In this document: piece after piece, positions 1 to 7,309 of the stretch
Numbering within the stretch: position 1 is the stretch's first letter
How the letters are laid out: the number at the start of each line of letters is the position of its first letter
Assembly: GCA_003151375.1 (NCBI GenBank)
Contig: PLXI01000232.1
Location: forward strand, 11,676 to 20,483
From: Hyphomicrobiales bacterium
Lineage (GTDB): Bacteria > Pseudomonadota > Alphaproteobacteria > Rhizobiales > Aestuariivirgaceae
DNA: 8,808 nt
Direction: 5' to 3'
Program-made: the position numbers and the translations under genes
Notes under the pieces: model-generated
The model's database searches: none
The model's input: only the letters and a program-made list of their open reading frames with translations
What the model was told of the DNA's origin: nothing

Positions 1-761
1 TGTTGCAATGGGTGCCTGGGCTTGGCGTGAAAGTCTATTCGCACCACTCCAATAACAGCAATGGCAACACGCGCGATGGGCAGGGAAGGCTTATAAGCTG
101 CGAGCACCTCACCCGCTCGGTGGTTCGCATCGAACATGACGGTACAAGAACCGTGCTGGCATCTGCATTCGAAGGAAAGCCGCTCAATTCACCAAATGAT
201 GTGGTGGTGGCATCCGATGGGGCAGTTTGGTTTACTGACCCATCTTACGGCATCATGACCGACTTTGAGGGAAAGCGCTCCAAAGTTGAACAAGCGGGAT
301 GTTATGTTTACCGCGTTTCTCCAAAAACGGGTGCTGTCGAAGCCAAAATTCGTAACATGCGTATGCCCAATGGCCTCGCTTTTTCGCCAGATGAGCAGAC
401 GCTTTATGTGGCTGATAGTTCGCGTTCCCATGATGATGAGGGGCATCACCACATCATGGCTTACTCTGTCGGCGCTAATTTCCTGGTTGGCGACGGCAGA
501 GTAATTATTTCCATTCAGGACGGCGTTCCAGATGGATTGCGCCTGGATGATTCTGGAAATCTATGGGTGAGTTCGGGACAAGGTGTTGAAGTCTTTGCGC
601 CCGATGGAACCCCACTAGGTATCATCCATATTCCTGAAACAGTGGCCAATCTCACCTTTGGCGGCCCTAAGAACAACCGCCTTTTTATCACGGCGACTAA
701 GTCTCTCTATGCCGTTTTTACTGCCGTTCGCGGAGCAACCCGCCCCGTGAATTCTCTTTAA
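1..761 (+). CDS. SMP-30/gluconolactonase family sugar lactone hydrolase, 5' end cut by window edge
   Basis: This is the C-terminal 252 residues of an SMP-30/LRE-type six-bladed beta-propeller lactonase. The family uses a divalent metal to hydrolyse sugar lactones (e.g. gluconolactone) to aldonic acids, normally in the cytoplasm. Visible family blocks, numbered from the first full codon (base 3), are NSNGNTRDGQGRL near 18-30, SPNDVVV at 63-69, WFTDPSYGI at 76-84, MPNGLAFSPD at 121-130 (N123 matches the metal-binding Asn) and PDGLRLDDSGNLWV at 176-189 (D177 matches the metal-binding/catalytic Asp). The N-terminal metal-binding Glu and roughly 40-50 residues are missing compared with the usual ~290-300 aa. 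The frame is open to the left edge, so the real start lies upstream and the TTG at base 3 is not a start. Only 30 bases separate its stop from the next gene, so it probably belongs to the same operon and acts on the transported sugar. The natural substrate cannot be read from the sequence. Confidence 0.88.
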   Translation, partial: LQWVPGLGVKVYSHHSNNSNGNTRDGQGRLISCEHLTRSVVRIEHDGTRTVLASAFEGKPLNSPNDVVVASDGAVWFTDPSYGIMTDFEGKRSKVEQAGCYVYRVSPKTGAVEAKIRNMRMPNGLAFSPDEQTLYVADSSRSHDDEGHHHIMAYSVGANFLVGDGRVIISIQDGVPDGLRLDDSGNLWVSSGQGVEVFAPDGTPLGIIHIPETVANLTFGGPKNNRLFITATKSLYAVFTAVRGATRPVNSL

Positions 762-781
762 CAAGATAATCAAACCCAAAT

Positions 782-786
782 GGAGG
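782..786 (+). promoter_or_regulatory. Shine-Dalgarno GGAGG that decides the start of the first binding protein
   Basis: GGAGG lies 5 bases before the ATG at 792. The in-frame ATG at 780 overlaps this site and has no ribosome-binding site of its own, so 792 is preferred as the start. Confidence 0.85.
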
Positions 787-791
787 ATACA

Positions 792-1829
792 ATGACTGAA
801 GAAATCAAGAACACTACAAATGATCGTCGCCATTTCTTAAAAAACATAGCACTTGGCTCAGCTGCGATTGGCGGAGCAGCGATGGGTCTATTCGGCAACA
901 GCGATCCATCAACCGGCCTTTTCGGCGTTCAGAAAGCTAACGCAGCTGATGATGCGCGCCTGAAGATGGCGTTTATCAAATACGCAACAGATACGGTTTC
1001 ATCTGCTTGGTCCAAGGGCATTGAAGATGTTCTGACCCCTCAGCAGATTGTGGATTACAAACTGCTCGATGGTCAGGGCAAAGCTGAAGTTCAGGTTAGC
1101 CTGATGGATACGTTGATCAGCGATGGCAACTCAGTGATCTTCTTACAGCCAGTTGACAGCGTGGCACTGGCACCTTCGATCCAGAAAGCCAAACGGGCCG
1201 GCATTTCAGTGATCACATTGAACATTGATGCCACCGAAGCCCATGCGGCACATGTGGAAATGAACCATTACTTCGGCGCCATGGATATTGCCAAAGCAAT
1301 GGGCGACGCCATGGGTGGCAAAGGCGATGTTGCCATTCTCAACGCACCTCCTGGCATTATTATTCGCGACCTGCGCACCAATGGTTTCGTTGATGGTATG
1401 AAGAAGCACCATCCAGAAATCAAGATTGTGGCTGACCAGGTGGCCGAATGGTCACGCAAGAAAGCCCAAGACGTGCTGGCAACGATTCTTGCCGCTAACC
1501 CAAAGCTCGGTGGTGTTTATGGCGTGAATGACGCCATGGCGCTTGGTGCTGTGGACGTTGCTAAGGACAAGGGCTTGATTGGCAAGTTGGTTATTTTTGG
1601 TAACGATGGCGAAACCGGTGCCTTGGAATCAATTGCTGCAGGCGAATTGACTGGCACGCAATTTACTGACGTTCATCAACAGGGCCGGTTTGCTGCTTCC
1701 GCCGCTGTGGTTTTGGCCAGTGGTATGGTACCTGCCACGGCCTTCAAAAAACAAGGCCATTTGCTTATGCCTTATGTGATTGCCACAAAGGACACAGTGG
1801 GCCAAATTACACCTGCTCAACGCTGGTAA
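792..1829 (+). CDS. Sugar ABC transporter periplasmic binding protein with twin-arginine signal
   Basis: This 345-residue protein is a type I periplasmic binding protein of the ribose/galactose-binding group (Peripla_BP_4-like), which captures a sugar and delivers it to the membrane permeases. The N-terminus has a twin-arginine motif, DRRHFLK (R12, R13), a hydrophobic stretch around 19-34, and a likely cleavage site after A-N-A (residue 51), giving a mature protein starting ADDARLKMAF. The signal is long, and its C-terminal part repeats GLFG (32-35 and 42-45). Family blocks include the D-G-N-S-V-I-F-L-Q-P-V-D strand, VAILNAPPG, GGVYGVNDAMALGA and VIFGNDG, the last carrying an Asp typical of sugar-contacting loops. 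The start at 792 is chosen on the GGAGG at 782-786. It sits between the lactonase and permease 1, with a hairpin behind it that probably lets it be made in excess over the membrane parts. Export by Tat instead of Sec is less common for this family. The ligand is unknown; a pentose, hexose or sugar acid/lactone is possible. Confidence 0.9.
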   Translation: MTEEIKNTTNDRRHFLKNIALGSAAIGGAAMGLFGNSDPSTGLFGVQKANAADDARLKMAFIKYATDTVSSAWSKGIEDVLTPQQIVDYKLLDGQGKAEVQVSLMDTLISDGNSVIFLQPVDSVALAPSIQKAKRAGISVITLNIDATEAHAAHVEMNHYFGAMDIAKAMGDAMGGKGDVAILNAPPGIIIRDLRTNGFVDGMKKHHPEIKIVADQVAEWSRKKAQDVLATILAANPKLGGVYGVNDAMALGAVDVAKDKGLIGKLVIFGNDGETGALESIAAGELTGTQFTDVHQQGRFAASAAVVLASGMVPATAFKKQGHLLMPYVIATKDTVGQITPAQRW

Positions 1830-1853
1830 TCTTGTTCCCATACAAGACCCAGG

Positions 1854-1886
1854 GCCGCGACATTAACCTGTCGCGGCTATTTTCTT
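1854..1886 (+). terminator. Hairpin plus T-rich tail after the binding-protein gene (intra-operon terminator or mRNA stabiliser)
   Basis: A perfect 9-bp GC-rich stem, GCCGCGACA (1854-1862) with TGTCGCGGC (1869-1877), has a 6-base TTAACC loop and is followed by TATTTTCTT. It starts 24 bases after the stop codon and ends about 35 bases before permease 1. The shape fits a Rho-independent terminator. Because the next genes clearly belong to the same transporter, partial termination or 3'-end protection of the binding-protein mRNA is the likely role. Confidence 0.8.
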
Positions 1887-1911
1887 AATTTCAATAACAA
1901 TCGAGACCCAA

Positions 1912-2934
1912 ATGCAGCGTCGTCCGGCCTCAATTGCTTTACTGGCTTTCTTTTTGGTTACGGTGGGGCTGTTTTGTCTCTTCGCGCCAAACTTTGCGAC
2001 GACGAGCAACTTCGAAAACTTGATGTCTGGATTTTCCTTCGTCGCAATTCTTGCGATGGGGCAGTCGTTCCCAATCTTGTTGCGCGGCATTGATCTTTCC
2101 ATCGGGGCCATGGTTGCACTTGCAGGAATGGTTGCCTTCGATCTTACGATGCTTTTTCATGTGCCGGGCTATCTTATTTTGCCGCTCGTGCTGATTGCGG
2201 CAACAGGTGCCGGCGCGATAAATGGAATACTGATTGTCTATTTGCGTCTTCAACCCTTCATCGCAACTTTGGCGACGCTGGCTGCTTATCGTGGTGTGGT
2301 TTATGCCATCTCTGGGCGACTACTGATCCCGAAACTTGCCACAACTCCAATTACTGATCCTTGGATTGTTGGCATCGAGACTTATTTTGATATTGGTGGT
2401 GCACTTGGCATTTCCGACTATGTGCACCTGCCCTGGTTTCCCCTCTCATTCTTTTTGATGATTGCAATATTTATCACATTCCAACTGTTGTTGTTATCAA
2501 CCAAACTCGGCCGCGACATTTACACCGTTGGAGGCAATCAAGAGGCAGCTAGGTTGGCTGGAATAAACACGCGCAGAATTACGATATTCACTTATGCCAT
2601 ATCCGGATTTTGCGCGGGGGTTGCAGCGCTTGTGCTGGTTGCACGTCTGACAACTTCAACGGAAGCGCTTGGCACCGGCATGGAACTCACGGCAATTTCT
2701 GCCGCGGTTATTGGTGGTGTTAGTTTGCAAGGCGGCATAGGCTCAATGTTTGGCCCCGTCATTGGCGCATTCCTGCTGGGCGTTGTGTTGATTGGCCTGA
2801 CATTGCTTGGTGCTTCACAATATGTGCAGCAGATTCTGACTGGGGCAATTCTGCTGGCAGCTGTTTGCTATGATCGCTATTTGGTGGTTCAGCGCCAACG
2901 CCGCGCTGCCGCGAATGTGGGGGCGAACACCTGA
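1912..2934 (+). CDS. Sugar ABC transporter permease 1 (RbsC/XylH family)
   Basis: This is a 340-residue integral inner-membrane protein of the BPD_transp_2 family, forming half of the translocation pore for the imported sugar. Hydrophobic segments run almost throughout, for example around 8-26, 41-58, 66-82, 87-110, 118-135, 176-197, 225-245, 258-272 and 280-300. Family signatures are GIDLSIG at 59-65, the cytoplasmic coupling loop GGNQEAARLAGI at 207-218 (contacts the ATPase) and GMELTAISAAVIGGVSLQGG at 256-275. The C-terminus is short and basic (QRQRR), consistent with the cytoplasmic side. The start ATG has only a weak GAG (1903-1905) as ribosome-binding site, which would favour lower expression than the binding protein upstream. 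Its TGA shares one base with the ATG of the ATPase gene (TGATG), indicating translational coupling. Length is normal. It is clearly different in sequence from permease 2, so the pore is probably a heterodimer. Confidence 0.92.
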   Translation: MQRRPASIALLAFFLVTVGLFCLFAPNFATTSNFENLMSGFSFVAILAMGQSFPILLRGIDLSIGAMVALAGMVAFDLTMLFHVPGYLILPLVLIAATGAGAINGILIVYLRLQPFIATLATLAAYRGVVYAISGRLLIPKLATTPITDPWIVGIETYFDIGGALGISDYVHLPWFPLSFFLMIAIFITFQLLLLSTKLGRDIYTVGGNQEAARLAGINTRRITIFTYAISGFCAGVAALVLVARLTTSTEALGTGMELTAISAAVIGGVSLQGGIGSMFGPVIGAFLLGVVLIGLTLLGASQYVQQILTGAILLAAVCYDRYLVVQRQRRAAANVGANT

Positions 2935-4448
2935 TGAACGAAGCTCACCTCATTGATGCGCAGGGCCTGGGTAAGACTTATGGCAGTCTTGCGGTATTGA
3001 TTGATGCCAATTTCACTGTGAGTGCGGGTGAAATCCGCGCGCTCGTTGGTTCAAACGGTGCTGGAAAATCTACGCTGATCAAAATTTTGACGGGCGCAAT
3101 AGCACCGACAACCGGAACCGTGAAAGTGGATGGCAAGGAACTTGTGCTTGGCAGTCCCACCGAAATGATCAACAGCGGCATTGCCTGCATCTATCAACAT
3201 TCAAATCTAGCACCAGCGATGACGGTGCTTGATAATATCTTCCTCGGGAGGCAGCCAACCAAACGTTTTGGCTTACTTGACCGCAAACGCCAGAGGCGCG
3301 AGGCCGAAGAACTTTTGCAGCGCCACGCTATTCAGATCGATCTTGACGCACTTGTTTCAACACTTCCAACTGTGAAACAAAAGGAAGTTGAAATTCTCAA
3401 GGCGCTTGCCCTCAACGCGCGCATTCTGCTGATGGATGAGCCAACGGGATGGTTGGCAGCGTCTGACGTTGCAAAATTGCACGCGACAATTCGCACGCTG
3501 AAATCCAGTGGAGTGGCGATCGTTTATATCAGCCATATGTTGGACGAAATCTTTGCAGTGTGTGACACGGTTACGGTGATGCGCGATGGCCGCATTATCA
3601 GCGAGGGGAAGGTAGCTGATATCACGCGGCCATCACTCGTGAAACTGATGGTCGGTGAAAAGCTAGCAAAGGACTCCGCACAGGCTGGCAAATTTAAACG
3701 CATGGCCCGCGGAACTGGCAAGGTGCGGTTGAGTGCGAATGGGCTAACCAAGAGAGGCGTGTTTAGCGACATATCATTTGATCTTTTTGCCGGTGAAATA
3801 TTCTGCATTACCGGGCTTATCGGTTCCAAGCGTACTGAATTCCTGCATACTCTATTTGGCTCTGATAGATTTGATTCAGGTGAATTGAAAGTTGATGGCA
3901 AAGTAATTTCCTTCAAATCTCCAACACAAGCGATTAGCAATGGCATGGGTTTTGTCACCGAAGACCGCCACCGCGAAGGACTCATGCTGGGCCTTTCGAT
4001 CAGCAACAATCTGGTCATGGCAACGCTGCGTAAGTTCCACAAATTTGGTTTGTTGAAGCGCAAGGAAATCTATTCGGCCACGGGCGAGATGATCACTGAT
4101 CTCAACATCCAACCACCTGACCCAATCAAACCAGTGCGGCTACTCTCTGGCGGAAACCAACAGAAAGTGTTGTTGGGGAAATGGCTTAATCTCAAACCAA
4201 AATTTCTGCTGCTTGATGAACCAACTGTCGGCGTTGATGTTGGTGCCAAAGCAGAGATCTATGCCATTCTGCGCGCTGAGCGCGACAAAGGTGCTGCGAT
4301 TTTGGTGGTGTCATCAGATCTCGAAGAGGTGATGACCATCTCAGACCGAATTGCCGTGATGGTGTCTGGCCGTTTGGTTGCAATCCATGATGCAGACAAG
4401 ACCACTCTGGCTGAAATTATTGGCGAAATTGGAGGCGCGGCCCGATGA
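2934..4448 (+). CDS. Sugar ABC transporter ATP-binding protein, two fused ATPase domains (RbsA/XylG/MglA family)
   Basis: This 504-residue peripheral membrane ATPase powers uptake through the two adjacent permeases. Domain 1 (about 5-245) has Walker A GSNGAGKST (39-47), Q-loop Q88, Walker B ILLMDEP (D168, E169) and H-loop H201. In place of LSGGQ it carries LPTVKQKEVEI (144-154). Domain 2 (about 260-500) has a degenerate Walker A, GLIGSKRTE (294-302), with no GK(S/T), but a canonical signature LSGGNQQK (404-411) and Walker B FLLLDEP (D428, E429). Modified Walker A in the second domain is usual for this family. In a head-to-tail sandwich, Walker A of domain 1 faces the good signature of domain 2. 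One ATP site should therefore be fully competent, while the other has both halves degenerate. The length matches the family (~500 aa). Its ATG overlaps the stop of permease 1 (TGATG) and its TGA overlaps the ATG of permease 2 (ATGA). Confidence 0.94.
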   Translation: MNEAHLIDAQGLGKTYGSLAVLIDANFTVSAGEIRALVGSNGAGKSTLIKILTGAIAPTTGTVKVDGKELVLGSPTEMINSGIACIYQHSNLAPAMTVLDNIFLGRQPTKRFGLLDRKRQRREAEELLQRHAIQIDLDALVSTLPTVKQKEVEILKALALNARILLMDEPTGWLAASDVAKLHATIRTLKSSGVAIVYISHMLDEIFAVCDTVTVMRDGRIISEGKVADITRPSLVKLMVGEKLAKDSAQAGKFKRMARGTGKVRLSANGLTKRGVFSDISFDLFAGEIFCITGLIGSKRTEFLHTLFGSDRFDSGELKVDGKVISFKSPTQAISNGMGFVTEDRHREGLMLGLSISNNLVMATLRKFHKFGLLKRKEIYSATGEMITDLNIQPPDPIKPVRLLSGGNQQKVLLGKWLNLKPKFLLLDEPTVGVDVGAKAEIYAILRAERDKGAAILVVSSDLEEVMTISDRIAVMVSGRLVAIHDADKTTLAEIIGEIGGAAR

Positions 4449-5398
4449 TTGCGCGCTGGAATTTGAAGTCATCGGCGAAGTTGAGCAAGCTGGCTCCTTA
4501 TGCCTTGCCGCTGGCGATTGTTTTTATCGTCATCATGTTTTCAATTGCCGAACCGGCCTTTCTCAAACCAGAGAATCTCATTGGCATCATTCACCAAATG
4601 AATTTGATTGGTATCATGGCCGTGGCCATGACCTTTGTGATCATGACGGGTGGTGTTGATCTTTCCGTTGGGCCAGTGTTGGCCATCTCTGGTCTTACGG
4701 CCTTCTTCGCAATGGATGCTGGACTAGGGTTGCCCATAGCAATCGCGGCCGCCTTAGGCGTTGGAATTTTAATTGGAACGATAAATGGCACACTGGTTGC
4801 CATTTTCGGCTTGCCGCCGATCATAGTCACGCTTGCGATGTTGAGTATCGTTCGGGGATTGGCTTTGATTTGGGGTGGCCCCGAATGGCACCTGATCCGC
4901 GATCAAGACGCATTTACCTTTATCGGCACTGGGCATATCGGTGGTATTTCATTCTCGATCATTCTCCTTCTCGTCTTTGCGGGGGCCGTAATGTTTGTTC
5001 AAAAGCGAACACCCATTGGTTTGATAGTTGCAGGCATCGGCGAAAATGAGCGCGCAGCCTATCTCAGTGGGCACCGCGTTCGTCTAACAAAAATAGCAAT
5101 TTATGGATTGTCTGGAATGGGTGCGGCCCTGGCTGGCATTGTGCAGTCGTCGCAAGTGCATACTTCGGCGGCAGTTTACGGCGAGTTTGGCACCGAACTT
5201 GATGTGATCGCAGCAATTGTTCTGGGCGGAACCAGCCTTATGGGTGGCAACGGTTCAATAGGCAGAACACTCATCGGCGTTATTTTTCTTGGCGTCATAA
5301 ACAACGGCATGAACATTCTTAATGTGACGCTTGACATTCAGCTTATCACCAAAGGCGTAATCATCGTTTTGGCGATGGCTTTGAGTGAACTCACATAA
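4445..5398 (+). CDS. Sugar ABC transporter permease 2 (RbsC/XylH family)
   Basis: This 317-residue BPD_transp_2 family inner-membrane protein is the second pore subunit of the transporter. Hydrophobic segments lie around 18-36, 46-68, 73-90, 95-121, 124-143, 166-185, 213-232, 252-266 and 274-290. Signatures are GGVDLSVG (69-76), the coupling loop GENERAAYLSGH (199-210) and ELDVIAAIVLGGTSLMGG (251-268). The cytoplasmic N-terminus is basic (RWNLKSSAKLSK). It starts inside the ATPase stop codon (ATGA at 4445-4448) with no independent strong ribosome-binding site, so translation is probably coupled. Having two different permeases on either side of a two-domain ATPase points to a heterodimeric pore. 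This is the last gene of the operon and converges on the kinase gene with only 15 bases between the two stops. Confidence 0.92.
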   Translation: MIARWNLKSSAKLSKLAPYALPLAIVFIVIMFSIAEPAFLKPENLIGIIHQMNLIGIMAVAMTFVIMTGGVDLSVGPVLAISGLTAFFAMDAGLGLPIAIAAALGVGILIGTINGTLVAIFGLPPIIVTLAMLSIVRGLALIWGGPEWHLIRDQDAFTFIGTGHIGGISFSIILLLVFAGAVMFVQKRTPIGLIVAGIGENERAAYLSGHRVRLTKIAIYGLSGMGAALAGIVQSSQVHTSAAVYGEFGTELDVIAAIVLGGTSLMGGNGSIGRTLIGVIFLGVINNGMNILNVTLDIQLITKGVIIVLAMALSELT

Positions 5399-5417
5399 AC
5401 AAATTGCTTTGTGTTAT
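5395..5417. terminator. Weak candidate bidirectional terminator between convergent genes
   Basis: ACAAA (5399-5403) pairs with TTTGT (5408-5412) across a TTGC loop. The stem extends by ATAA/TTAT if one G (5413) is bulged, and TTT follows on the + side. The stem is AT-rich and overlaps both stop codons, so it is only a weak candidate. Its position between converging stops is the main support. Confidence 0.25.
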
Positions 5418-6343
5418 TTCAACGCCAAATCGTTAAATCCGGCCATATCGAGAAGTGCTCCACGCCCGCAAATAACGCGCCCCGCCACACGGTGGGCAAA
5501 TTTTGCGGCTGACTCAGCGCTTTTTTTGGCCAACCGCGCTGCGATATAACCTGCGTTGAAACTATCCCCGGCACCGGTTGTATCGACCACACCTGCAACT
5601 GTTTCAGGGGTCACAGAAACCTGCTTATCATCTGCCAAAACAAAGCAGGGATTTTCACCATCTTTCACAACAACCTCGCGCACGCCATAACCTGCAATTC
5701 GCTTGATTGTTTCAGCCGGAGTGGCATCGCCGAATACTGCACGATCATCATCAAAAGTTGGCAGTGTAAGTGTTGAGACTTTGTAGGCTTCAATCATCGC
5801 GTTTTTCATCGCCGCATCAGATGGCCAAAGCCTGCGAGGTGTGTTTGAGTCAAATGCGATCATCACACCACGCTTCTTCATATCACGCAGCACCCCCAAA
5901 AATATCTTACGATGCTTGGGTGAAAGGATTGCGAGCGTTATACCTGAAAAATAGATAACGTCGGCTTTCCCAAGAGCAGAGCGCAAAGCCTTCTCGTCTT
6001 CGGCGAGCAATCTTGCGGCGGAAGCACTGCGCCAATAGGTGAAGTTACGCTCCGCGCCGGTGAGTGTGATTAAATATAGACCGACGGTTCGATCTCTAAT
6101 CTCACCAACAAAGCGCGTTCCAATGCCGCCCGCTTTGAGAAACGTCAGCATTTTTTGTGACAGCTGATCAGTACCAATCGACGTCAAATAATCGCCTGAT
6201 ACATTTGAAGCATCTGTCAATGCCCTCATATACCAAGCTGTATTCAATGTATCACCAGCAAAGCCAAGTCGGTAAAGTCCGTCATTGGCCGCCTGTAACT
6301 CCGCCATGCACTCACCAACACTAATAAAAGTTTTTTTGGTCAT
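5414..6343 (-). CDS. kdgK: 2-keto-3-deoxygluconate kinase (PfkB/ribokinase family)
   Basis: This 309-residue cytoplasmic sugar kinase would phosphorylate 2-keto-3-deoxygluconate (or a close 2-keto-3-deoxy sugar acid) with ATP to KDPG, feeding Entner-Doudoroff aldolase cleavage. N-terminal blocks GECMAEL (10-16) and GFAGDTLNTAWYMRAL (27-42) are typical of KdgK, as are YWRSASAARLL (103-113, with Y103 and R105 where the family contacts the keto-acid), FSGITLAIL (132-140), FDSNTPRRLW (164-173), TLPTFDDDRAVFGD (193-206) and VVVKDG (224-229). The PfkB C-terminal signature DTTGAGDSFNAGY (254-266) supplies catalytic D260 and the anion hole. Many KdgK proteins have FDPN or FDxNxRP at 164-168; here it reads FDSNTPRR, a small variation that keeps the Arg pair. 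The ATG overlaps the TGA of the regulator gene (ATGA), so the two genes are cotranscribed and translationally coupled. Closely related ribokinase-family substrates such as 2-keto-3-deoxygalactonate cannot be excluded. Confidence 0.85.
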   Translation of the reverse strand: MTKKTFISVGECMAELQAANDGLYRLGFAGDTLNTAWYMRALTDASNVSGDYLTSIGTDQLSQKMLTFLKAGGIGTRFVGEIRDRTVGLYLITLTGAERNFTYWRSASAARLLAEDEKALRSALGKADVIYFSGITLAILSPKHRKIFLGVLRDMKKRGVMIAFDSNTPRRLWPSDAAMKNAMIEAYKVSTLTLPTFDDDRAVFGDATPAETIKRIAGYGVREVVVKDGENPCFVLADDKQVSVTPETVAGVVDTTGAGDSFNAGYIAARLAKKSAESAAKFAHRVAGRVICGRGALLDMAGFNDLALK

Positions 6344-7257
6344 CGTTGTTCTTCGTCAGGAGTAAGTGCTTGCACATTAATGGATGACAGCAGGGTCTTT
6401 CGAGCGGAGTTGAGATGGCTTTTGCAGGCCAGTTGCACGCGTTGCGGATCACGGCTCAAAAGTGATTCAATATAGTCAAGATGTTCAAGTATTGCAGCAC
6501 GATTGCGTTGCTTCTCGTTGGCCTTGTTCCACTGGTAATGATAGTGGAAGATCAGAGAAATAATGTCGTAAAAATCAACGATAAACCGGTTGTTTGATGC
6601 ATTATTAATGAGGCGATGAAATCTATCATCAAGATCAGAAAAGTCATGATAGCGGTTTGAAATTTCTTTCAAAAGCGACCTGTGCTCTTTCTCTAATTTT
6701 CTAAGACTCTGCCAAGCCGGTGAGCTCTCAGATTGACTGGTGAAGGCAATTGCTGAGCGGGTTTCAAACAGTTCACGCACTTCGAAGAGCTCAAGCGCAA
6801 ACTCCTTGGTGAATCCACGAATAATCCAGCTTGAATTGGGGCGCCGTTCAATAAGCCCAAATCGGCTAAACCGATTTAGATATTCACGAATTGCACTGGT
6901 TGAAACCCCAAATTGGCGCGTTAGCTCAAGTCCATTTACGATATCTCCGGCCTTGCGATCTCCGCGTAACATCCACTCCATGAATTTCTTTTCAACTTGC
7001 GCTGAGGTCGCAACAGTTTCGTTGTCAGGAAAATACTCTGTGGGCTTTGCATGGCGAACAATAACTCTCTTTGCTGCCGTGCCTTTTATAATTTTACGAG
7101 CTTGAAGTTCTTCGAGTACTTTTCTTACAGTCGTGCGGCTTGCCTTCAGAATTTCAGTCAGGACGTTTTCAGACGGTATTGTGTTCCCAATTTCATTTGC
7201 AGTTAGGTAATCCAATGTTTTGTTAAAAGTCCGTTTGAAAACTGTTTCACCACGCAT
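6340..7257 (-). CDS. GntR/FCD (FadR subfamily) transcriptional regulator with an apparent second N-terminal winged helix
   Basis: This 305-residue cytoplasmic DNA-binding protein has a C-terminal FCD ligand domain at about 155-290. Its D210-x3-H214, H259 and H281 match the Asp/His/His/His pattern that holds a metal and a carboxylate effector in this family. The GntR-like winged helix in front of it spans about 86-148: ELTRQFGVSTSAIREYLNRF then GLIERRPNSSWII. A further segment at about 8-68 also reads like a winged helix: IPSENVLTEILKASRTTVRK, then LEELQARKIIKG and a hairpin ending in KRVIVR. Ordinary FadR-type proteins have one such domain and are about 220-250 aa, so this is about 60-80 residues longer. 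An AGAGG on this strand (7263-7267), 5 bases before the ATG, supports the start. It is followed by kdgK with an overlapping stop/start and is divergent from the second transporter. It probably controls both, and perhaps operon 1, in response to a sugar-acid intermediate. Confidence 0.88.
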   Translation of the reverse strand: MRGETVFKRTFNKTLDYLTANEIGNTIPSENVLTEILKASRTTVRKVLEELQARKIIKGTAAKRVIVRHAKPTEYFPDNETVATSAQVEKKFMEWMLRGDRKAGDIVNGLELTRQFGVSTSAIREYLNRFSRFGLIERRPNSSWIIRGFTKEFALELFEVRELFETRSAIAFTSQSESSPAWQSLRKLEKEHRSLLKEISNRYHDFSDLDDRFHRLINNASNNRFIVDFYDIISLIFHYHYQWNKANEKQRNRAAILEHLDYIESLLSRDPQRVQLACKSHLNSARKTLLSSINVQALTPDEEQR

Positions 7258-7262
7258 TGCGG

Positions 7263-7267
7263 CCTCT
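7263..7267 (-). promoter_or_regulatory. Shine-Dalgarno AGAGG of the regulator gene
   Basis: Read on the minus strand, AGAGG lies 5 bases upstream of the ATG at 7257 and fixes the regulator's start. It is also part of the motif TCGAAAAAGAGG, which recurs in near-identical form facing the opposite gene at 7358-7367. Confidence 0.7.
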
Positions 7268-7309
7268 TTTTCGAATTAATAAACCATCGCGGTTCTTTAT
7301 GTTATATTT

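Noticed and set aside
3..5. TTG as a start for the SMP-30 gene
   Set aside because: The protein begins in the middle of the first propeller blades and the family's N-terminal metal Glu is missing, so the gene clearly continues left of the window.
780..791. Upstream in-frame ATG for the first binding protein
   Set aside because: It overlaps the GGAGG ribosome-binding site of the ATG at 792 and has none of its own. The extra MEDT residues are simply the translated ribosome-binding region.
3524..4063. 179-codon open frame on the minus strand, antisense to the two-domain ATPase
   Set aside because: It has no family motif, no ribosome-binding site that stood out and no sensible domain pattern. 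It mirrors the codon structure of a highly recognisable gene on the other strand.
5399..5413. Possible small RNA or extra gene between the convergent operons
   Set aside because: Only 15 bases separate the two stop codons, which is too short for anything beyond a weak shared terminator.
7282..7294. Short AACC-ATCGC-GGTT dyad near the regulator gene
   Set aside because: Four-base arms are expected by chance in this length of sequence. It is mentioned only as part of the regulatory region.
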